64,000 nucleotides of DNA from Streptomonospora sp. PA3 (GCF_009728995.1 NZ_VTZW01000010.1:124001-188000); one strand, 5' to 3'; positions 7,698-17,902 are shown, counted from the first letter of the stretch. Made by a program: numbers and translations. Notes: generated from the letters alone by a model not told the origin.

Positions 7698-10600
7698 TCC
7701 GCAACGCCCGTTCCCGCCGCAGCGGCGGCGACAGTGCCGACCAGCACCGCAACTGGCTCGACCTGATCGAGGTCAGCGGGCCGTTCCTGGCCCTGCCGGT
7801 GCTGCGCGCCACCTGGCCCGTCCGGCTGGACCCGGTGGACAAGGAGCAGCGCGCCGAGCTGCGCAAGCGCCACGTCCGCTGGATGGCCGACACCGCCGGC
7901 ATGCAGCGCGAATGGGTCGGCTATGTGCTGGGCGAGCTGCTGGGGTGGGGCGGCGACCTGCACATGGACGATGGAGAGAGCGGCAGCGATCCCGCCGGCG
8001 CCGCAGAGCCGCGGTCCGCTTCGGAGGCGGCTCCGGAGGGCGAGCGCGGCGTGCGCTCGGCGGCAAGCCGGCCCACGGCGCTTCGCGCACGCAGCCCCAT
8101 TGCCGCAACCTCTGCGGTGCTCGACTCCGGGGGTTCTCGGGGGGTTCCTACTTCGGGTCACTCGCTGGACGCGCTCGCGCTGGAGGTGCCCGAGCACGAC
8201 GCGCGGGTGGTGCCGTCGTTCGTGCTCACCGACCCCGGCGAGGCGGTCAAGCCCGACACCGTGCGGGTGCTGGGCCTGCTGTGCGCGCCGGGGCAGCGCC
8301 CCACGGCGCGCATCGCCGGCGAGTCCTGGGCCGCGACCCCGGCCGACCGGCTCGCGCAACTGTGCCGCCACCACGGCGTCGAGCTGGGCCTGGCCACCGA
8401 CGGCCGCTGGTGGACGCTGGTGTGGGCGCCGCGCGGCAGTGTCACCACGACGGCGGTCTTCGACGCGGCGGTGTGGCCGGAGCGGGCCGAGCGCGACGTG
8501 CTCGACGCTTTCTATTCGCTGCTGTGCCGCACCCGCTTCTTCGGCGTGCCCGAGGAGGAGCGGCTGCCCAAGCTGCTGGCCAAGAGCCAGGACTCCCAGG
8601 AGGACATCACCGAGGCCCTGGGCGTGCAGGTGCGCCAGGCCGTGGAACTGCTGGTCGCCGCCTTCGGCCGCGCCGACACCGAGCTGCGCTCGCGCGGCGA
8701 GCCCGACCTGTCCGAGGTGGACGCCCACGAGGTCTACCGGGGCGCGGTGTCGGTGATGATGCGGGTGGTGTTCCTGCTCTTCGCCGAGGAGCGCGGGCTG
8801 CTGCCCTCCGACAACGAGCTGTACGCCAAGGCGTACTCGGCCGGTCGGCTGTGCGCGGAGCTGGAGCGGCGCGCGCTGGAGGGCAGCGAGGACGAGCTGG
8901 AGAGCACCTACACGGCCTGGCACCGGCTGCTGGCGCTGTTCCAGGCGGTCTATGCGGGAGTGGAGCACCCGCGGCTGCGCATGCACGCCCACGACGGGTC
9001 GCTGTTCGATCCGGGGGCGTTCCCGTGGATGCCGCTGATCATCGACGACCGGACCGTGCTGCACATGCTCAGCTCGGTGCAGTACGTGGAGGTCGGCGCC
9101 GGCAAGAACAAGGAGCGGCGGAGGCTGTCGTTCCGGGCGCTGGACGTCGAGCAGATCGGCTACGTGTATGAGGGCCTGCTGTCCTACGACGGGTTCCGGG
9201 CCGGTGAACTGGTCGTGGGGCTGACCGGCAAGGAGGGCCGCGAAGCCGAGGTGCCGCTGCGGCGGCTGGAGGAGTTGGCGGCCCAAAGCGCCGATGTTCC
9301 GGCGCTGGCTGCGGCGCTGGCCGACGAGTTCAAGGACTCGGGCATCGGGTCGCAGCGGGCGCTGGAGAAGAAGCTGAAGCCGCTGTCCGGCCAGGAGCAG
9401 GAGGAGGCGCGCAAGCGGCTGCTCGCGGTCACGCGCGGGGACTACCCGCTGGCCGAGCGGCTGCTGCCGTTCCAGGGCGTGCTGCGCACGGACCTGCGGG
9501 GCCTGCCGGTGGTGGTGCTGGCCGGCGAGCTGTACGTGACCGAGTCGGCGCTGCGGAAGAACACGGGGACGCACTACACGCCCCGGTTCCTGGCCGAGAA
9601 GGTCGTGGAGGGCGCGCTGGAACCGCTGGTTTATGAGCCGGGACCGCTGCAGACGGCGGATAAGGACCAGTGGCGGCTGAAGTCGAGCGCGGAGATCCTG
9701 GACCTGAAGGTCGCGGACATCGCGATGGGGTCGGCGGCGTTCCTGGTGGCGGCGGCGCGGTACCTGGGCGCGAAGCTGATCGAGGCGTGGACGGCCGAGG
9801 ACGACCCGCGCGTGCGCGAGCACGCGGGTACGGACGCGGGCGTAGGCGGTGCCGCGCGCGAGGGCGCGAGCGCCGGTGCGGGCGCGAGCGCGGACGAGGA
9901 CCCGCTGGTGATCGATGCGCGGCGGCAGGTGATCGAGCACTGCCTGTACGGGGTGGACATCAACCCCATGGCGGTGGAGATGGCGAAGCTGTCGCTGTGG
10001 TTGGTGTCGATGGATCCGCAGCGGCCGTTCACATTTTTGGACGACCGGTTGGCTGCCGGGGACTCGCTGCTGGGGATTACCTCGCTGGAGCAGCTTGAGT
10101 ACATGCACATGGACCCGAAGAAGGGTCGGGAGCTGCATGACGCCGAGGGGACGCTGATCGACTTCACGGCGGGAATCCGGGAGTTGGTGAGCGAGGTCGC
10201 AGAGAAACGCCGCGAACTGGCTGAGATCGACGGTACGTCGCTGGATGGTCTGCGGCGAAAGCGCGAGGCGCTGGAAGAGGCGGAGAAGAAGACGTCGCAG
10301 GCGCAGCTTTTGGCGACCCTGACCGTAGGTGCTGCCTTGGCGAATGCCGGACATGGTGACCGGGCGTTGGCGCGGGGATCGCTGGAGGCAGCGGAACTGG
10401 GACAGCGTGCGGCGGAGGGGGATGCCGCGGAGGCGATCACCAGGATGTTCAAGTGGCTGGACACTGACCGTCCGGAGGGAAGCTTCCGACGGATGCCGCT
10501 TCACTGGCCGCTGGTGTTCCCGGAGGTTTTCGAGAAGGGTGGGTTCGATGCGGTGATCGGGAACCCGCCGTTCTTGGGCGGCAAGAAGATCACGGGTTCT

Positions 10601-12016
10601 CTAGGCACCGCCTACCGCGAGTATCTAGTCAATGGCGCAGGCAATGGTGTTCGTGGGCATGCTGACTTAATCGCATATTTTGTGCTTTGCGTACACGCCG
10701 TCCTCAACGAAAAAGGTGAGAGTGGGCTACTTGCAACTAGCACGCTTACCCAAGGGGACACACGCGAAGTTGGCTTGGACCAGATAACAGCGAGCGGTAT
10801 CACTATTCGGCAGGCAACGCGGAGTAAGCCGTGGCCTTCGAAAAACGCCCTGTTGGAGTACTGCGCAGTGTGGACGAGCTGCGCCGATCCCGAAATAGCG
10901 TCCGAAAAGATTCTCGACGGAATTCCCGTAGGCGGGATCACCCCGTCATTGGAGGCCGCCTCTCGGGTCACCGGGAACCCACACCAACTTGCAACCAACC
11001 GGGGTCTATCATTCATCGGATCCTATGTTTCAGGCAAGGGATTCACACTAACACCCGAAAAGGCAGCGGAAATGCTCAAGCATGACCCACGAAACAAGGA
11101 GGTTCTATCTCCTTACCTTAACGGGCAAGATCTAAATAGCCGACCCGATTGCACGGGAAGTCGGTGGATAATAAATTTCCACAATTGGACGGAAGATACA
11201 GCCAAGAGCTACACTTCCCCTTACCGACAGATCAATGAATACGTTAAACCCGAGCGCCAAAGAAAAGACGTAAACGGCGAGTATGCCCTCAGAAAGCCAC
11301 TTCCACAGCGCTACTGGCAATATGCAGACAAAAGGCCGGCCTTGTATAACAGCATTACGGCGCTGCAGCGGGCGGTAGCACTCACACTCGTGAGTAACAC
11401 CGTAATGCCGGTGATGGTTCCAACGGGACAGGTTTTCTCTCACATGCTGGGAGTATTCGCCACCGAAGATACTGCAATGCTCGCGTTGCTTTCCAGTTCA
11501 CCGCACTTTTGGTGGACTAAGTCTCGCGCGTCAACGCTAGGGGTCGGAGCGGGGATTCGATACACCCCGTCCGACGTCTTCGAGACCTTCCCCCTCCCGC
11601 CCCTCACCGAAGAACTGCGCACCCTCGGCGACCGCCTCGACACCTTCCGCCGGGACCTCATGCTCTCCCGGAACTCCGGGCTGACCAAGACCTACAACAT
11701 GGTCTTCGACCCCACCGTCACGGACTCCGATATCCAAGAACTCCGCGATATCCACCGCGCCATCGACGAGGCCACGATCCGCGCCTACGGCTGGGAGGAC
11801 CGGATCGAATCCGTCGGCGGACTGGACCACGGCTTCCACCAGGTCGGCGGCCGGCAGACCCGCTACACAATCGGCCCCGCCGCCCAGCGGGAAATCCTCG
11901 ACAGCCTGCTCGAACTCAACCACGAGCGCTATGAGGAAGAAGTCGCCCAGGGCCTGCACGACAAGAAGAACAAGAAGTCCAAGAACAAGGCCGGCGACGA
12001 AGGGACGCTGTTCTGA
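7694..12016 (+). CDS. drmMI: DISARM N6-adenine methyltransferase DrmMI (class 1)
   Basis: A 1440-residue adenine-specific methylase that would mark host DNA. The SAM motif I is unusual (VADIAMGSAAFLV, near residue 675), followed by YGVDINPMAVEMAKLSLWL. Catalytic motif IV is VIGNPPF (~955). A coiled linker precedes it, and a target-recognition-like region with TPSDVFETFPLP follows. The start overlaps the drmD stop (ATGA) and the stop is joined to drmA (TGATG). Two oddities: residues ~120-140 are encoded by a repeat element (8051-8112), and bases ~10,600-11,570 fall to about 45-50% GC with different codon use, exactly over the presumed recognition domain. A Lys-rich tail (KKNKKSKNK) ends the protein. 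Confidence 0.92.
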   Translation: MIRNARSRRSGGDSADQHRNWLDLIEVSGPFLALPVLRATWPVRLDPVDKEQRAELRKRHVRWMADTAGMQREWVGYVLGELLGWGGDLHMDDGESGSDPAGAAEPRSASEAAPEGERGVRSAASRPTALRARSPIAATSAVLDSGGSRGVPTSGHSLDALALEVPEHDARVVPSFVLTDPGEAVKPDTVRVLGLLCAPGQRPTARIAGESWAATPADRLAQLCRHHGVELGLATDGRWWTLVWAPRGSVTTTAVFDAAVWPERAERDVLDAFYSLLCRTRFFGVPEEERLPKLLAKSQDSQEDITEALGVQVRQAVELLVAAFGRADTELRSRGEPDLSEVDAHEVYRGAVSVMMRVVFLLFAEERGLLPSDNELYAKAYSAGRLCAELERRALEGSEDELESTYTAWHRLLALFQAVYAGVEHPRLRMHAHDGSLFDPGAFPWMPLIIDDRTVLHMLSSVQYVEVGAGKNKERRRLSFRALDVEQIGYVYEGLLSYDGFRAGELVVGLTGKEGREAEVPLRRLEELAAQSADVPALAAALADEFKDSGIGSQRALEKKLKPLSGQEQEEARKRLLAVTRGDYPLAERLLPFQGVLRTDLRGLPVVVLAGELYVTESALRKNTGTHYTPRFLAEKVVEGALEPLVYEPGPLQTADKDQWRLKSSAEILDLKVADIAMGSAAFLVAAARYLGAKLIEAWTAEDDPRVREHAGTDAGVGGAAREGASAGAGASADEDPLVIDARRQVIEHCLYGVDINPMAVEMAKLSLWLVSMDPQRPFTFLDDRLAAGDSLLGITSLEQLEYMHMDPKKGRELHDAEGTLIDFTAGIRELVSEVAEKRRELAEIDGTSLDGLRRKREALEEAEKKTSQAQLLATLTVGAALANAGHGDRALARGSLEAAELGQRAAEGDAAEAITRMFKWLDTDRPEGSFRRMPLHWPLVFPEVFEKGGFDAVIGNPPFLGGKKITGSLGTAYREYLVNGAGNGVRGHADLIAYFVLCVHAVLNEKGESGLLATSTLTQGDTREVGLDQITASGITIRQATRSKPWPSKNALLEYCAVWTSCADPEIASEKILDGIPVGGITPSLEAASRVTGNPHQLATNRGLSFIGSYVSGKGFTLTPEKAAEMLKHDPRNKEVLSPYLNGQDLNSRPDCTGSRWIINFHNWTEDTAKSYTSPYRQINEYVKPERQRKDVNGEYALRKPLPQRYWQYADKRPALYNSITALQRAVALTLVSNTVMPVMVPTGQVFSHMLGVFATEDTAMLALLSSSPHFWWTKSRASTLGVGAGIRYTPSDVFETFPLPPLTEELRTLGDRLDTFRRDLMLSRNSGLTKTYNMVFDPTVTDSDIQELRDIHRAIDEATIRAYGWEDRIESVGGLDHGFHQVGGRQTRYTIGPAAQREILDSLLELNHERYEEEVAQGLHDKKNKKSKNKAGDEGTLF
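8051..8112 (+). repeat. Palindromic interspersed repeat, in frame inside drmMI (copy A)
   Basis: A 62-base unit that begins GTGCGCTCGGCGGCAAGC and ends CAGCCCCATTGCCGCAACC. It carries the inverted arms GCGGCAA (8060-8066) and TTGCCGC (8100-8106) around an inner GCGCTTCGCGC. It matches the reverse complement of 31628-31690 at 57 of 63 aligned positions, and a third copy at 31751-31809. Similarity appears to extend weakly on both sides (about 8026-8130). Inside drmMI it is translated without breaking the frame, giving an Arg/Ala/Ser-rich loop. Confidence 0.85.
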
Positions 12017-15000
12017 TGACCTCCGACGGCGGCGACGCTCTCTTCGCCAACCCCAACGGCGAACAGCAGTCCCTCGACACCACCCCCGACCCCACCGCCA
12101 AAACCCCCGAGGACGACGCCCAAGCCGAAGCCCAGGCCAAAACCGCGGAGATCACCTCCCGCCTCGAAGCCCCCCAGCACTTCAGCGGCAAGAACTCCTA
12201 CCACGTCCGCGACGAGTTCCAGCAGATCGTCGAACTGGACCTCCTCGGCCCCTGGGGCGGTGAGCGCGAGGAGTTCAACCCCAACGCCCGGGGCCCCCGC
12301 GAGCGCTACCTCGTCGGGATGCTCGGCCCCAAGCACCAGCCCAAGACCTCTGTCGCCGGTGCCGGCGAGGCGCCCGACCCGGAGGCCCAGGCCGAGGGCG
12401 ACCCCGGCGGCGAGGGCGCGAGTGAGCTGCCCGAGGTCGTCACCACGCAGAACCTCGGCCGCATCTGGGCATCCTCCATGGGCATGGCCTTCAGCGTCGG
12501 CACCGACACCGACGCCGTCGTGGTCGCCGCCTCCTGGGGCGAGTACGGGCGCCGCGAGGCCGGCGGCGACGAGGACGACCGCAAGCGCCTCACCTGGGGC
12601 CGCGAACCCCGCGAGTTCACCCGCGAGGTCCGGCTCGACGGCACCGGCCCCGAGGCCCGCGACCAGCGCATCGGGCTCACCACCCCCACCCCCGACGACA
12701 CGTCCTCCCCCGGCGTCTACCTGGACGTGGCCGTGCGCCCGCGCGGCGGGCGGCGGACCGTGGAGCTGACGCTGGTCAACAACCAGCTCGAACCGGCCTC
12801 CAACTCCGACACCGCCTGGCTGTTCCAGGCCAAGCTGGCGGTGACCGCGCTCGACGGCGACTCCCCCGTCTTCCTGCCGGTCGACGACCCGCTGGACCCC
12901 GACTCCGCGGCCTCGACCGACTCCGGCGCCCCCGAGGGCGCCGTGAGCTCCGAGGAGCTGCACCTGCGCCTGCTCTACCGCGACCGGCTCTCCTACGCCC
13001 AGGGCCGCAACGTCGCCGTGCGCGAGGACGCCGACCCCGAGCTGCGCCGCGCCCGCAGGCTGGAGACCACCTGGCTGCCCTCCTACGAGGTCCCGGCCAC
13101 GGTCGCGCCGATGGGCGAGGGCACGCCGCTGGCCGGAACCGAGCTGAGCATGGACGCCCTGGCCGTCGCCGAGCCCGAGGAGCTGCGGGCCGGCCTGGCG
13201 CCGCTGGCCGAGGGCTATACCGCCTGGCTGGACGAGCGCGACGCCGAGAAGGACGCGCTGCCCGCGCACCTGCGCGAGACCGCCGAGAGCGCGGTGTTCA
13301 CCGCGCGCCGGGCCGCCGCGCGCATCCGCGCCGGGATCGACCTGCTGTGCGACGCCTCCGCCCCCGGCCACGCCGACGCGCTGCGGGCGTTCCGCTTCGC
13401 CAACCGGGTGATGGCCGACCAGCGCCGCCACACCGAGATCGCGCGGCGCCGCGAGGACCCGTCGGTGGCCTACGCCGAGGCCGAGCGGGAGGTGCGCGCC
13501 AAGGGCGCCGCCGTCGCCTCGTGGCGGCCGTTCCAGCTCGCGTTCGTACTGCTGAACCTGCCGTCGCTGAACGACCCCGACCACCCCGAGCGCGCCGCCT
13601 CGCCCGAGGCGACCGTGGACCTGCTGTTCTTCCCCACCGGCGGCGGCAAGACCGAGGCCTACCTGGGGCTGACCGCGTTCACCTTCGCCGCCCGCCGCCT
13701 GTGGGGCGTCGTGGGCGCGGGCGCGGATGCGCGCAGCGGCGAGTCCGGGGTGGCGGTGCTGATGCGCTACACCCTGCGGCTTTTGACCGCCCAGCAGTTC
13801 CAGCGCGCCGCCGCGCTGGTGTGCGCGGCCGAGGTCGCCCGCCGCGAGGACCCCGGCACGTGGGGCGAGGAGCCCTTCCGCATCGGCCTATGGGTGGGCG
13901 GCCGGGTCTCGCCCAACTGGTACGACGACGCCGAGTCCGAGATCGCCCAGGCCCGCGAGCAGGGCGGGCGGCAGCGCTCCACCGTCTTGCAGACGCTGGC
14001 CTGCCCCTGGTGCGGCGCGGCGCTGGCCGCCCACCGCGACCTGGAGCCCAACCCCGACACCCGGCGGGTGCTGCTGTTCTGCCCCAACGGCGAGGGCACC
14101 GACGCCTGCCCGTTCTCCCGCACCCGCACGAGCGAGGGCCTGCCGATCCTCACCGTGGACGAGGAGATCTACCGCTACACCCCCGGCCTGGTCATCGCCA
14201 CCGTGGACAAGCTGGCGCAGCTCCCCTGGCAGGGGTACGCGGGCATGCTGTTCGGGCGGGTGAGCCGGCGCTGCCCGCGGCACGGCTACCGCCACGACGA
14301 CCTGGACGCGCGCACCGGCTGCCGCGGCCGGCACAACGCCAAGGGCGCGCTGCCCGCCGTGACCGGGCGCCCGGTGGTGCGGCTGCGCCCGCCCGACCTG
14401 ATCATCCAGGACGAGCTGCACCTGATCTCGGGTGCGCTGGGCACCACGGTGGGGCTGTTCGAGTCGGCGGTGGACCAGTTGTGCACGTGGACCACACCGA
14501 GCGGCGGCCGGGCCGCGCCCAAGATCGTGGCCTCCACCGCCACCACCAAGAACGCCCGCGACCAGGTGCGCGGGGTGTTCGGGCGCGGGCTGGAGATCTT
14601 CCCGCCGCAGGTCACCGACGTCTCCGACACGTTCTTCTCCCGGCAGGTGCCGGTGAGTGAGCAGACGCCGGGGCGGCGCTACCTGGGGGTGTGCGCCCAC
14701 GGGGTGCGGCTGAAGTCGGCGGAGATCCGGCTGGCGGAGATCCTGCTGATCGCCGGGCAGACCATGTTCGACGCCCACGGCGCGGCCGCCGACCCGTACA
14801 TGACGCTGGTGGGCTACTTCAACGCCACCCGCGAGCTGGCGGGCATGCGCCGCTACGTCGACGACGACGTGGTCACGCGGGTGCGCAGGCACGGGCACAG
14901 CAAGGGGCTGTCGGACCGGCTGCACGGGCGCGCCTCGATGCTGGAGGTCCAGGAGCTGACCTCGCGCATCTCCTCGGGCGAGATCAGCCGGGTGCTACGG

Positions 15001-15990
15001 CGGCTGGAGGTGGGCTTCGACCCGGAGCTGGACACCAGCGCGCGCACCAAGGCCATCCGCGCCAGCGTCTCCGACACGCTGAACCGGCGGCCGCGCGGCT
15101 CGTCGCGGCCCTCGCAGCCGAGGTTCCACCCGGTGGCCGAGGAGTGGTCGCAGCGCCGCCGCGAGGAGCAGGTGCCCGTCGACGTCGTGCTGGCCACCTC
15201 CATGCTGCAGGTGGGCGTGGACGTGTCCCGGTTCGGGCTGATGATGGTCACCGGCCAGCCCAAGAGCACCGCCGAGTACATCCAGGCGTCCTCGCGGGTG
15301 GGCCGCGACGCGGCGCGGCCGGGCCTGGTGGTGACGCTGTACAACTGGACCCGCCCGCGCGACCTGGCGCACTTCGAGGACTTCCGCAGCTACCACGCGT
15401 CCTTCTACCGGCGGGTGGAGGCGCTGTCGGTGACGCCCTACACCCGGCGGGCGCTGGACCGGGGCACGGCGGCGGCGTTCGTCGCCGCCGTGCGCAACGC
15501 GGTCGAGGAGTACTCGCGCAACGGCGACGCCCACGACGTGGACCTGGACGGCCCGGTCGTGGAGCGGGTCGCCGAGCGGATGCTGGCGCGGGCGGAGTAC
15601 GTGGCCGGCGAGCGCGGGCGCGACTACCTGGGCGAGCGCATCAACACGCTCAAGGACGCCTGGGACCGCGCGCGCCAGGGGTCGACGCGGCTGGGCTACC
15701 GGCGGGAGAACTCCGCCAAGCAGCGGCTCGTGGAGCTGCTGCACCGGCCCGGCGAGGGGCGCTGGGACGAGACCACCGTCGGCATGTCCATGCGCGAGAC
15801 CGAGAACGAGGTGAACCTGCTGGTGGACGGCGACGGCGGGTTCTTCCAGCCGGTGGCCGGCGCGCCGGAGTGGTCGTTCGCGCTGCCCGGCGGCGCGGAC
15901 GGGGCCGGATCCGGCGACGAGGAGACCGACGGCGACGAGATGGGCGACTCCGCCTTCTCGCAGCCGGGCGGCGGGAAGGGGCGGCGATGA
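12016..15990 (+). CDS. drmA: DISARM helicase-like ATPase DrmA
   Basis: A 1324-residue SF2-type protein, core of all DISARM systems. Walker A is FFPTGGGKTEAYLGL (~540). Walker B is an uncommon DELHLISG (~799) instead of DEAH. Motif III is ASTATTKNA, and the C-terminal lobe has ATSMLQVGVDVSRFG then QASSRVGRDAARPG (arginine motif, ~1090). Between the lobes a zinc-ribbon-like CPWCG followed by CPNGEGTDACPF (~665-700) is visible. It starts one base into the drmMI stop and its stop overlaps the drmB start, so the core is tightly co-translated. In DISARM, DrmA and DrmB form the complex that engages phage DNA ends. Confidence 0.93.
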   Translation: MTSDGGDALFANPNGEQQSLDTTPDPTAKTPEDDAQAEAQAKTAEITSRLEAPQHFSGKNSYHVRDEFQQIVELDLLGPWGGEREEFNPNARGPRERYLVGMLGPKHQPKTSVAGAGEAPDPEAQAEGDPGGEGASELPEVVTTQNLGRIWASSMGMAFSVGTDTDAVVVAASWGEYGRREAGGDEDDRKRLTWGREPREFTREVRLDGTGPEARDQRIGLTTPTPDDTSSPGVYLDVAVRPRGGRRTVELTLVNNQLEPASNSDTAWLFQAKLAVTALDGDSPVFLPVDDPLDPDSAASTDSGAPEGAVSSEELHLRLLYRDRLSYAQGRNVAVREDADPELRRARRLETTWLPSYEVPATVAPMGEGTPLAGTELSMDALAVAEPEELRAGLAPLAEGYTAWLDERDAEKDALPAHLRETAESAVFTARRAAARIRAGIDLLCDASAPGHADALRAFRFANRVMADQRRHTEIARRREDPSVAYAEAEREVRAKGAAVASWRPFQLAFVLLNLPSLNDPDHPERAASPEATVDLLFFPTGGGKTEAYLGLTAFTFAARRLWGVVGAGADARSGESGVAVLMRYTLRLLTAQQFQRAAALVCAAEVARREDPGTWGEEPFRIGLWVGGRVSPNWYDDAESEIAQAREQGGRQRSTVLQTLACPWCGAALAAHRDLEPNPDTRRVLLFCPNGEGTDACPFSRTRTSEGLPILTVDEEIYRYTPGLVIATVDKLAQLPWQGYAGMLFGRVSRRCPRHGYRHDDLDARTGCRGRHNAKGALPAVTGRPVVRLRPPDLIIQDELHLISGALGTTVGLFESAVDQLCTWTTPSGGRAAPKIVASTATTKNARDQVRGVFGRGLEIFPPQVTDVSDTFFSRQVPVSEQTPGRRYLGVCAHGVRLKSAEIRLAEILLIAGQTMFDAHGAAADPYMTLVGYFNATRELAGMRRYVDDDVVTRVRRHGHSKGLSDRLHGRASMLEVQELTSRISSGEISRVLRRLEVGFDPELDTSARTKAIRASVSDTLNRRPRGSSRPSQPRFHPVAEEWSQRRREEQVPVDVVLATSMLQVGVDVSRFGLMMVTGQPKSTAEYIQASSRVGRDAARPGLVVTLYNWTRPRDLAHFEDFRSYHASFYRRVEALSVTPYTRRALDRGTAAAFVAAVRNAVEEYSRNGDAHDVDLDGPVVERVAERMLARAEYVAGERGRDYLGERINTLKDAWDRARQGSTRLGYRRENSAKQRLVELLHRPGEGRWDETTVGMSMRETENEVNLLVDGDGGFFQPVAGAPEWSFALPGGADGAGSGDEETDGDEMGDSAFSQPGGGKGRR

Positions 15991-17891
15991 CCGCGCGGAG
16001 CGAGGACGGCGGGCAGTACCGCCGCCGGGTGGGCGCGGTGCGCCCCAGCCATCTGATGTTCACCGGCGGCGTGGGCGCGCTGGTGGACCTGCCGAACTTC
16101 TCGGTGCTGGTGCGCGGGCTGGACGAGTGGAACTACTCCCAGACGCAGCAGAGGGAGATCACCGAGCCGCGGCTGCTGGCGGCCGTGGCCCGGCAGCACC
16201 GGCGCGTCACCTCGCTGTGGCCGGCGCCGTGGCTGGAGGGCGTCGACACCGACCCCAACGGGCAGGCGTCGCGGGTGGGGGTGCCCACCGCGCCGTTTCC
16301 GGCGTGGTTCCGCTGCACCGCGTGCAACGAGCTGGCGGGGCTGGACTCGCGGCTGTTCGCGTTCAAGAACGACCGGCCGCGGGCGCCGCACGAGGCCCGG
16401 TTCGTGCACGAGGGGTGCAAGGTCAAGCGGGGCGCGGACCGGCCGCTGGCGGTGGCCGCGCGGTTCCTGCTGGCCTGCACGTCCGGACACCTGGACGACT
16501 TCCCGTATGCGCACTTCGTGCACCGCGGGGCGCCGTGCCCCAAGGCCAGCCACCCCAAGCTGAGGATGGACGACCGGGGCGGCAACATCGGCGCCAACGT
16601 CGCCATCCAGTGCGTCAACTGCGGCGACCAGCGCAACATGCGCGACGCGCTGGGTGCGCGCGGCCAGGAGAACCTGCCCCGCTGCCGGGGGCGGCACCCG
16701 CACCTGGGCACCTTCGAGCCCGACGGGTGCGCGGCCCGGCCCGCGGTGCTGGTGGTGGGCGCGTCCAACCAGTGGTTCGCCCAGACCCTGTCGGTGCTGG
16801 CGGTGCCGCAGACCGGTGCGGGAGAACTGGAGAGCACGGTCGAGGAGCACTGGGAACTGCTCCAGAAGATCGAGGGACCGCTGCTGGCGTTCGCGCGCGA
16901 CACACTCCCGCAGATGCGCGCCTTCACCCGCTGGGGCGACGACGAACTGCTGGCGATGATCGAGAAGGTGCGGGCGCGCAAGGCCGGCGGCGACGGCGCC
17001 CCGGACGACGACACCGACCTGCGCAAACCCGAGTGGGAGGTGTTCTCGGCGCCCGAGGCGCCCGAGCCCACCGCCGACTTCGCGCTGCGGCGCGACCCCG
17101 GCGGGGTGCCCGAGCCGCTGCGCGGCGTCTTCACCGACGTGGTGCAGGCCGAGCGGCTGCGGGAGGTGCGGGCGCTGACGGCGTTCACTCGCCTGGACGC
17201 GCCCGACCCCGACGACCCCGACCTGGTCGCGCGCGCCCCGCTGTCGCGCTCGGAGACCACCTGGGTTCCGGCCAGCGAGGTGCGCGGCGAAGGGGTGTTC
17301 CTGCGGGTGGGCGAGGACCTGCTGCGCGACTGGGAGAGGCGGGTGGCGGACTCGGCCGCGCTGGAGCTGCACCAGGAGGCCTACCGGCAGTTCCGCAAGA
17401 ACCGCTACTCCGACCGGCTGCCGGGCGGGTTCGACCCGATGCGGCACTGGCCGGGCGCCCGCTACATCGCGCTGCATACGCTGTCCCACCTGATCATCCG
17501 GGCGATCGCCGCCGAGTGCGGCTACAGCGCGGCGAGCCTGTCGGAGCGCATCTACGCCGGCACGGAGGAGGACCCGCGCGGCGGCATCCTCGTCTACACG
17601 GCGGTGCCCGACGCGGAGGGCACGCTGGGCGGGCTGGTGTCGCAGGCCGAACCCGAGCGGCTGGTGCGGCTGGTCCGGCGGGCGCTGCGGGATGCGATGC
17701 GCTGCTCGTCGGACCCGCTGTGCGCGGAGCGGCTGCCCCAGCCCCACGCCGACTTCCTGCACGGCGCGGCCTGCCACGTGTGCCTGTTCGTCTCCGAGAC
17801 GACCTGCGAACGCGGCAACCGGTTCCTGGACCGGCGCTTCGTGGTGCCGATCGACGACACCGGCCTCGCGCTCTACCGCGAGCTGCCGTAG
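15987..17891 (+). CDS. drmB: DISARM DUF1998 protein DrmB
   Basis: A 634-residue partner of DrmA. It has several cysteine clusters suited to zinc binding: FRCTACNEL (~105), then LLACTSGHLDDFPY, then IQCVNCGDQRN (~210). The C-terminal DUF1998 region has HTLSHLIIRAIAAECGYS (~495) and the closing GAACHVCLFVSETTCERGN (~595). The start is the ATG of an ATGA overlap with drmA. No helicase or nuclease motif is visible, fitting its known role as a DrmA co-factor that lifts DNA binding and ATPase activity. Confidence 0.92.
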   Translation: MTARSEDGGQYRRRVGAVRPSHLMFTGGVGALVDLPNFSVLVRGLDEWNYSQTQQREITEPRLLAAVARQHRRVTSLWPAPWLEGVDTDPNGQASRVGVPTAPFPAWFRCTACNELAGLDSRLFAFKNDRPRAPHEARFVHEGCKVKRGADRPLAVAARFLLACTSGHLDDFPYAHFVHRGAPCPKASHPKLRMDDRGGNIGANVAIQCVNCGDQRNMRDALGARGQENLPRCRGRHPHLGTFEPDGCAARPAVLVVGASNQWFAQTLSVLAVPQTGAGELESTVEEHWELLQKIEGPLLAFARDTLPQMRAFTRWGDDELLAMIEKVRARKAGGDGAPDDDTDLRKPEWEVFSAPEAPEPTADFALRRDPGGVPEPLRGVFTDVVQAERLREVRALTAFTRLDAPDPDDPDLVARAPLSRSETTWVPASEVRGEGVFLRVGEDLLRDWERRVADSAALELHQEAYRQFRKNRYSDRLPGGFDPMRHWPGARYIALHTLSHLIIRAIAAECGYSAASLSERIYAGTEEDPRGGILVYTAVPDAEGTLGGLVSQAEPERLVRLVRRALRDAMRCSSDPLCAERLPQPHADFLHGAACHVCLFVSETTCERGNRFLDRRFVVPIDDTGLALYRELP

Positions 17892-17902
17892 GGGGCGCTG
17901 CG

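Noticed and set aside
11929-13584. Gly/Val-rich minus-strand frame opposite drmA
   Set aside because: Low-complexity composition and lack of motifs show it to be an antisense shadow.
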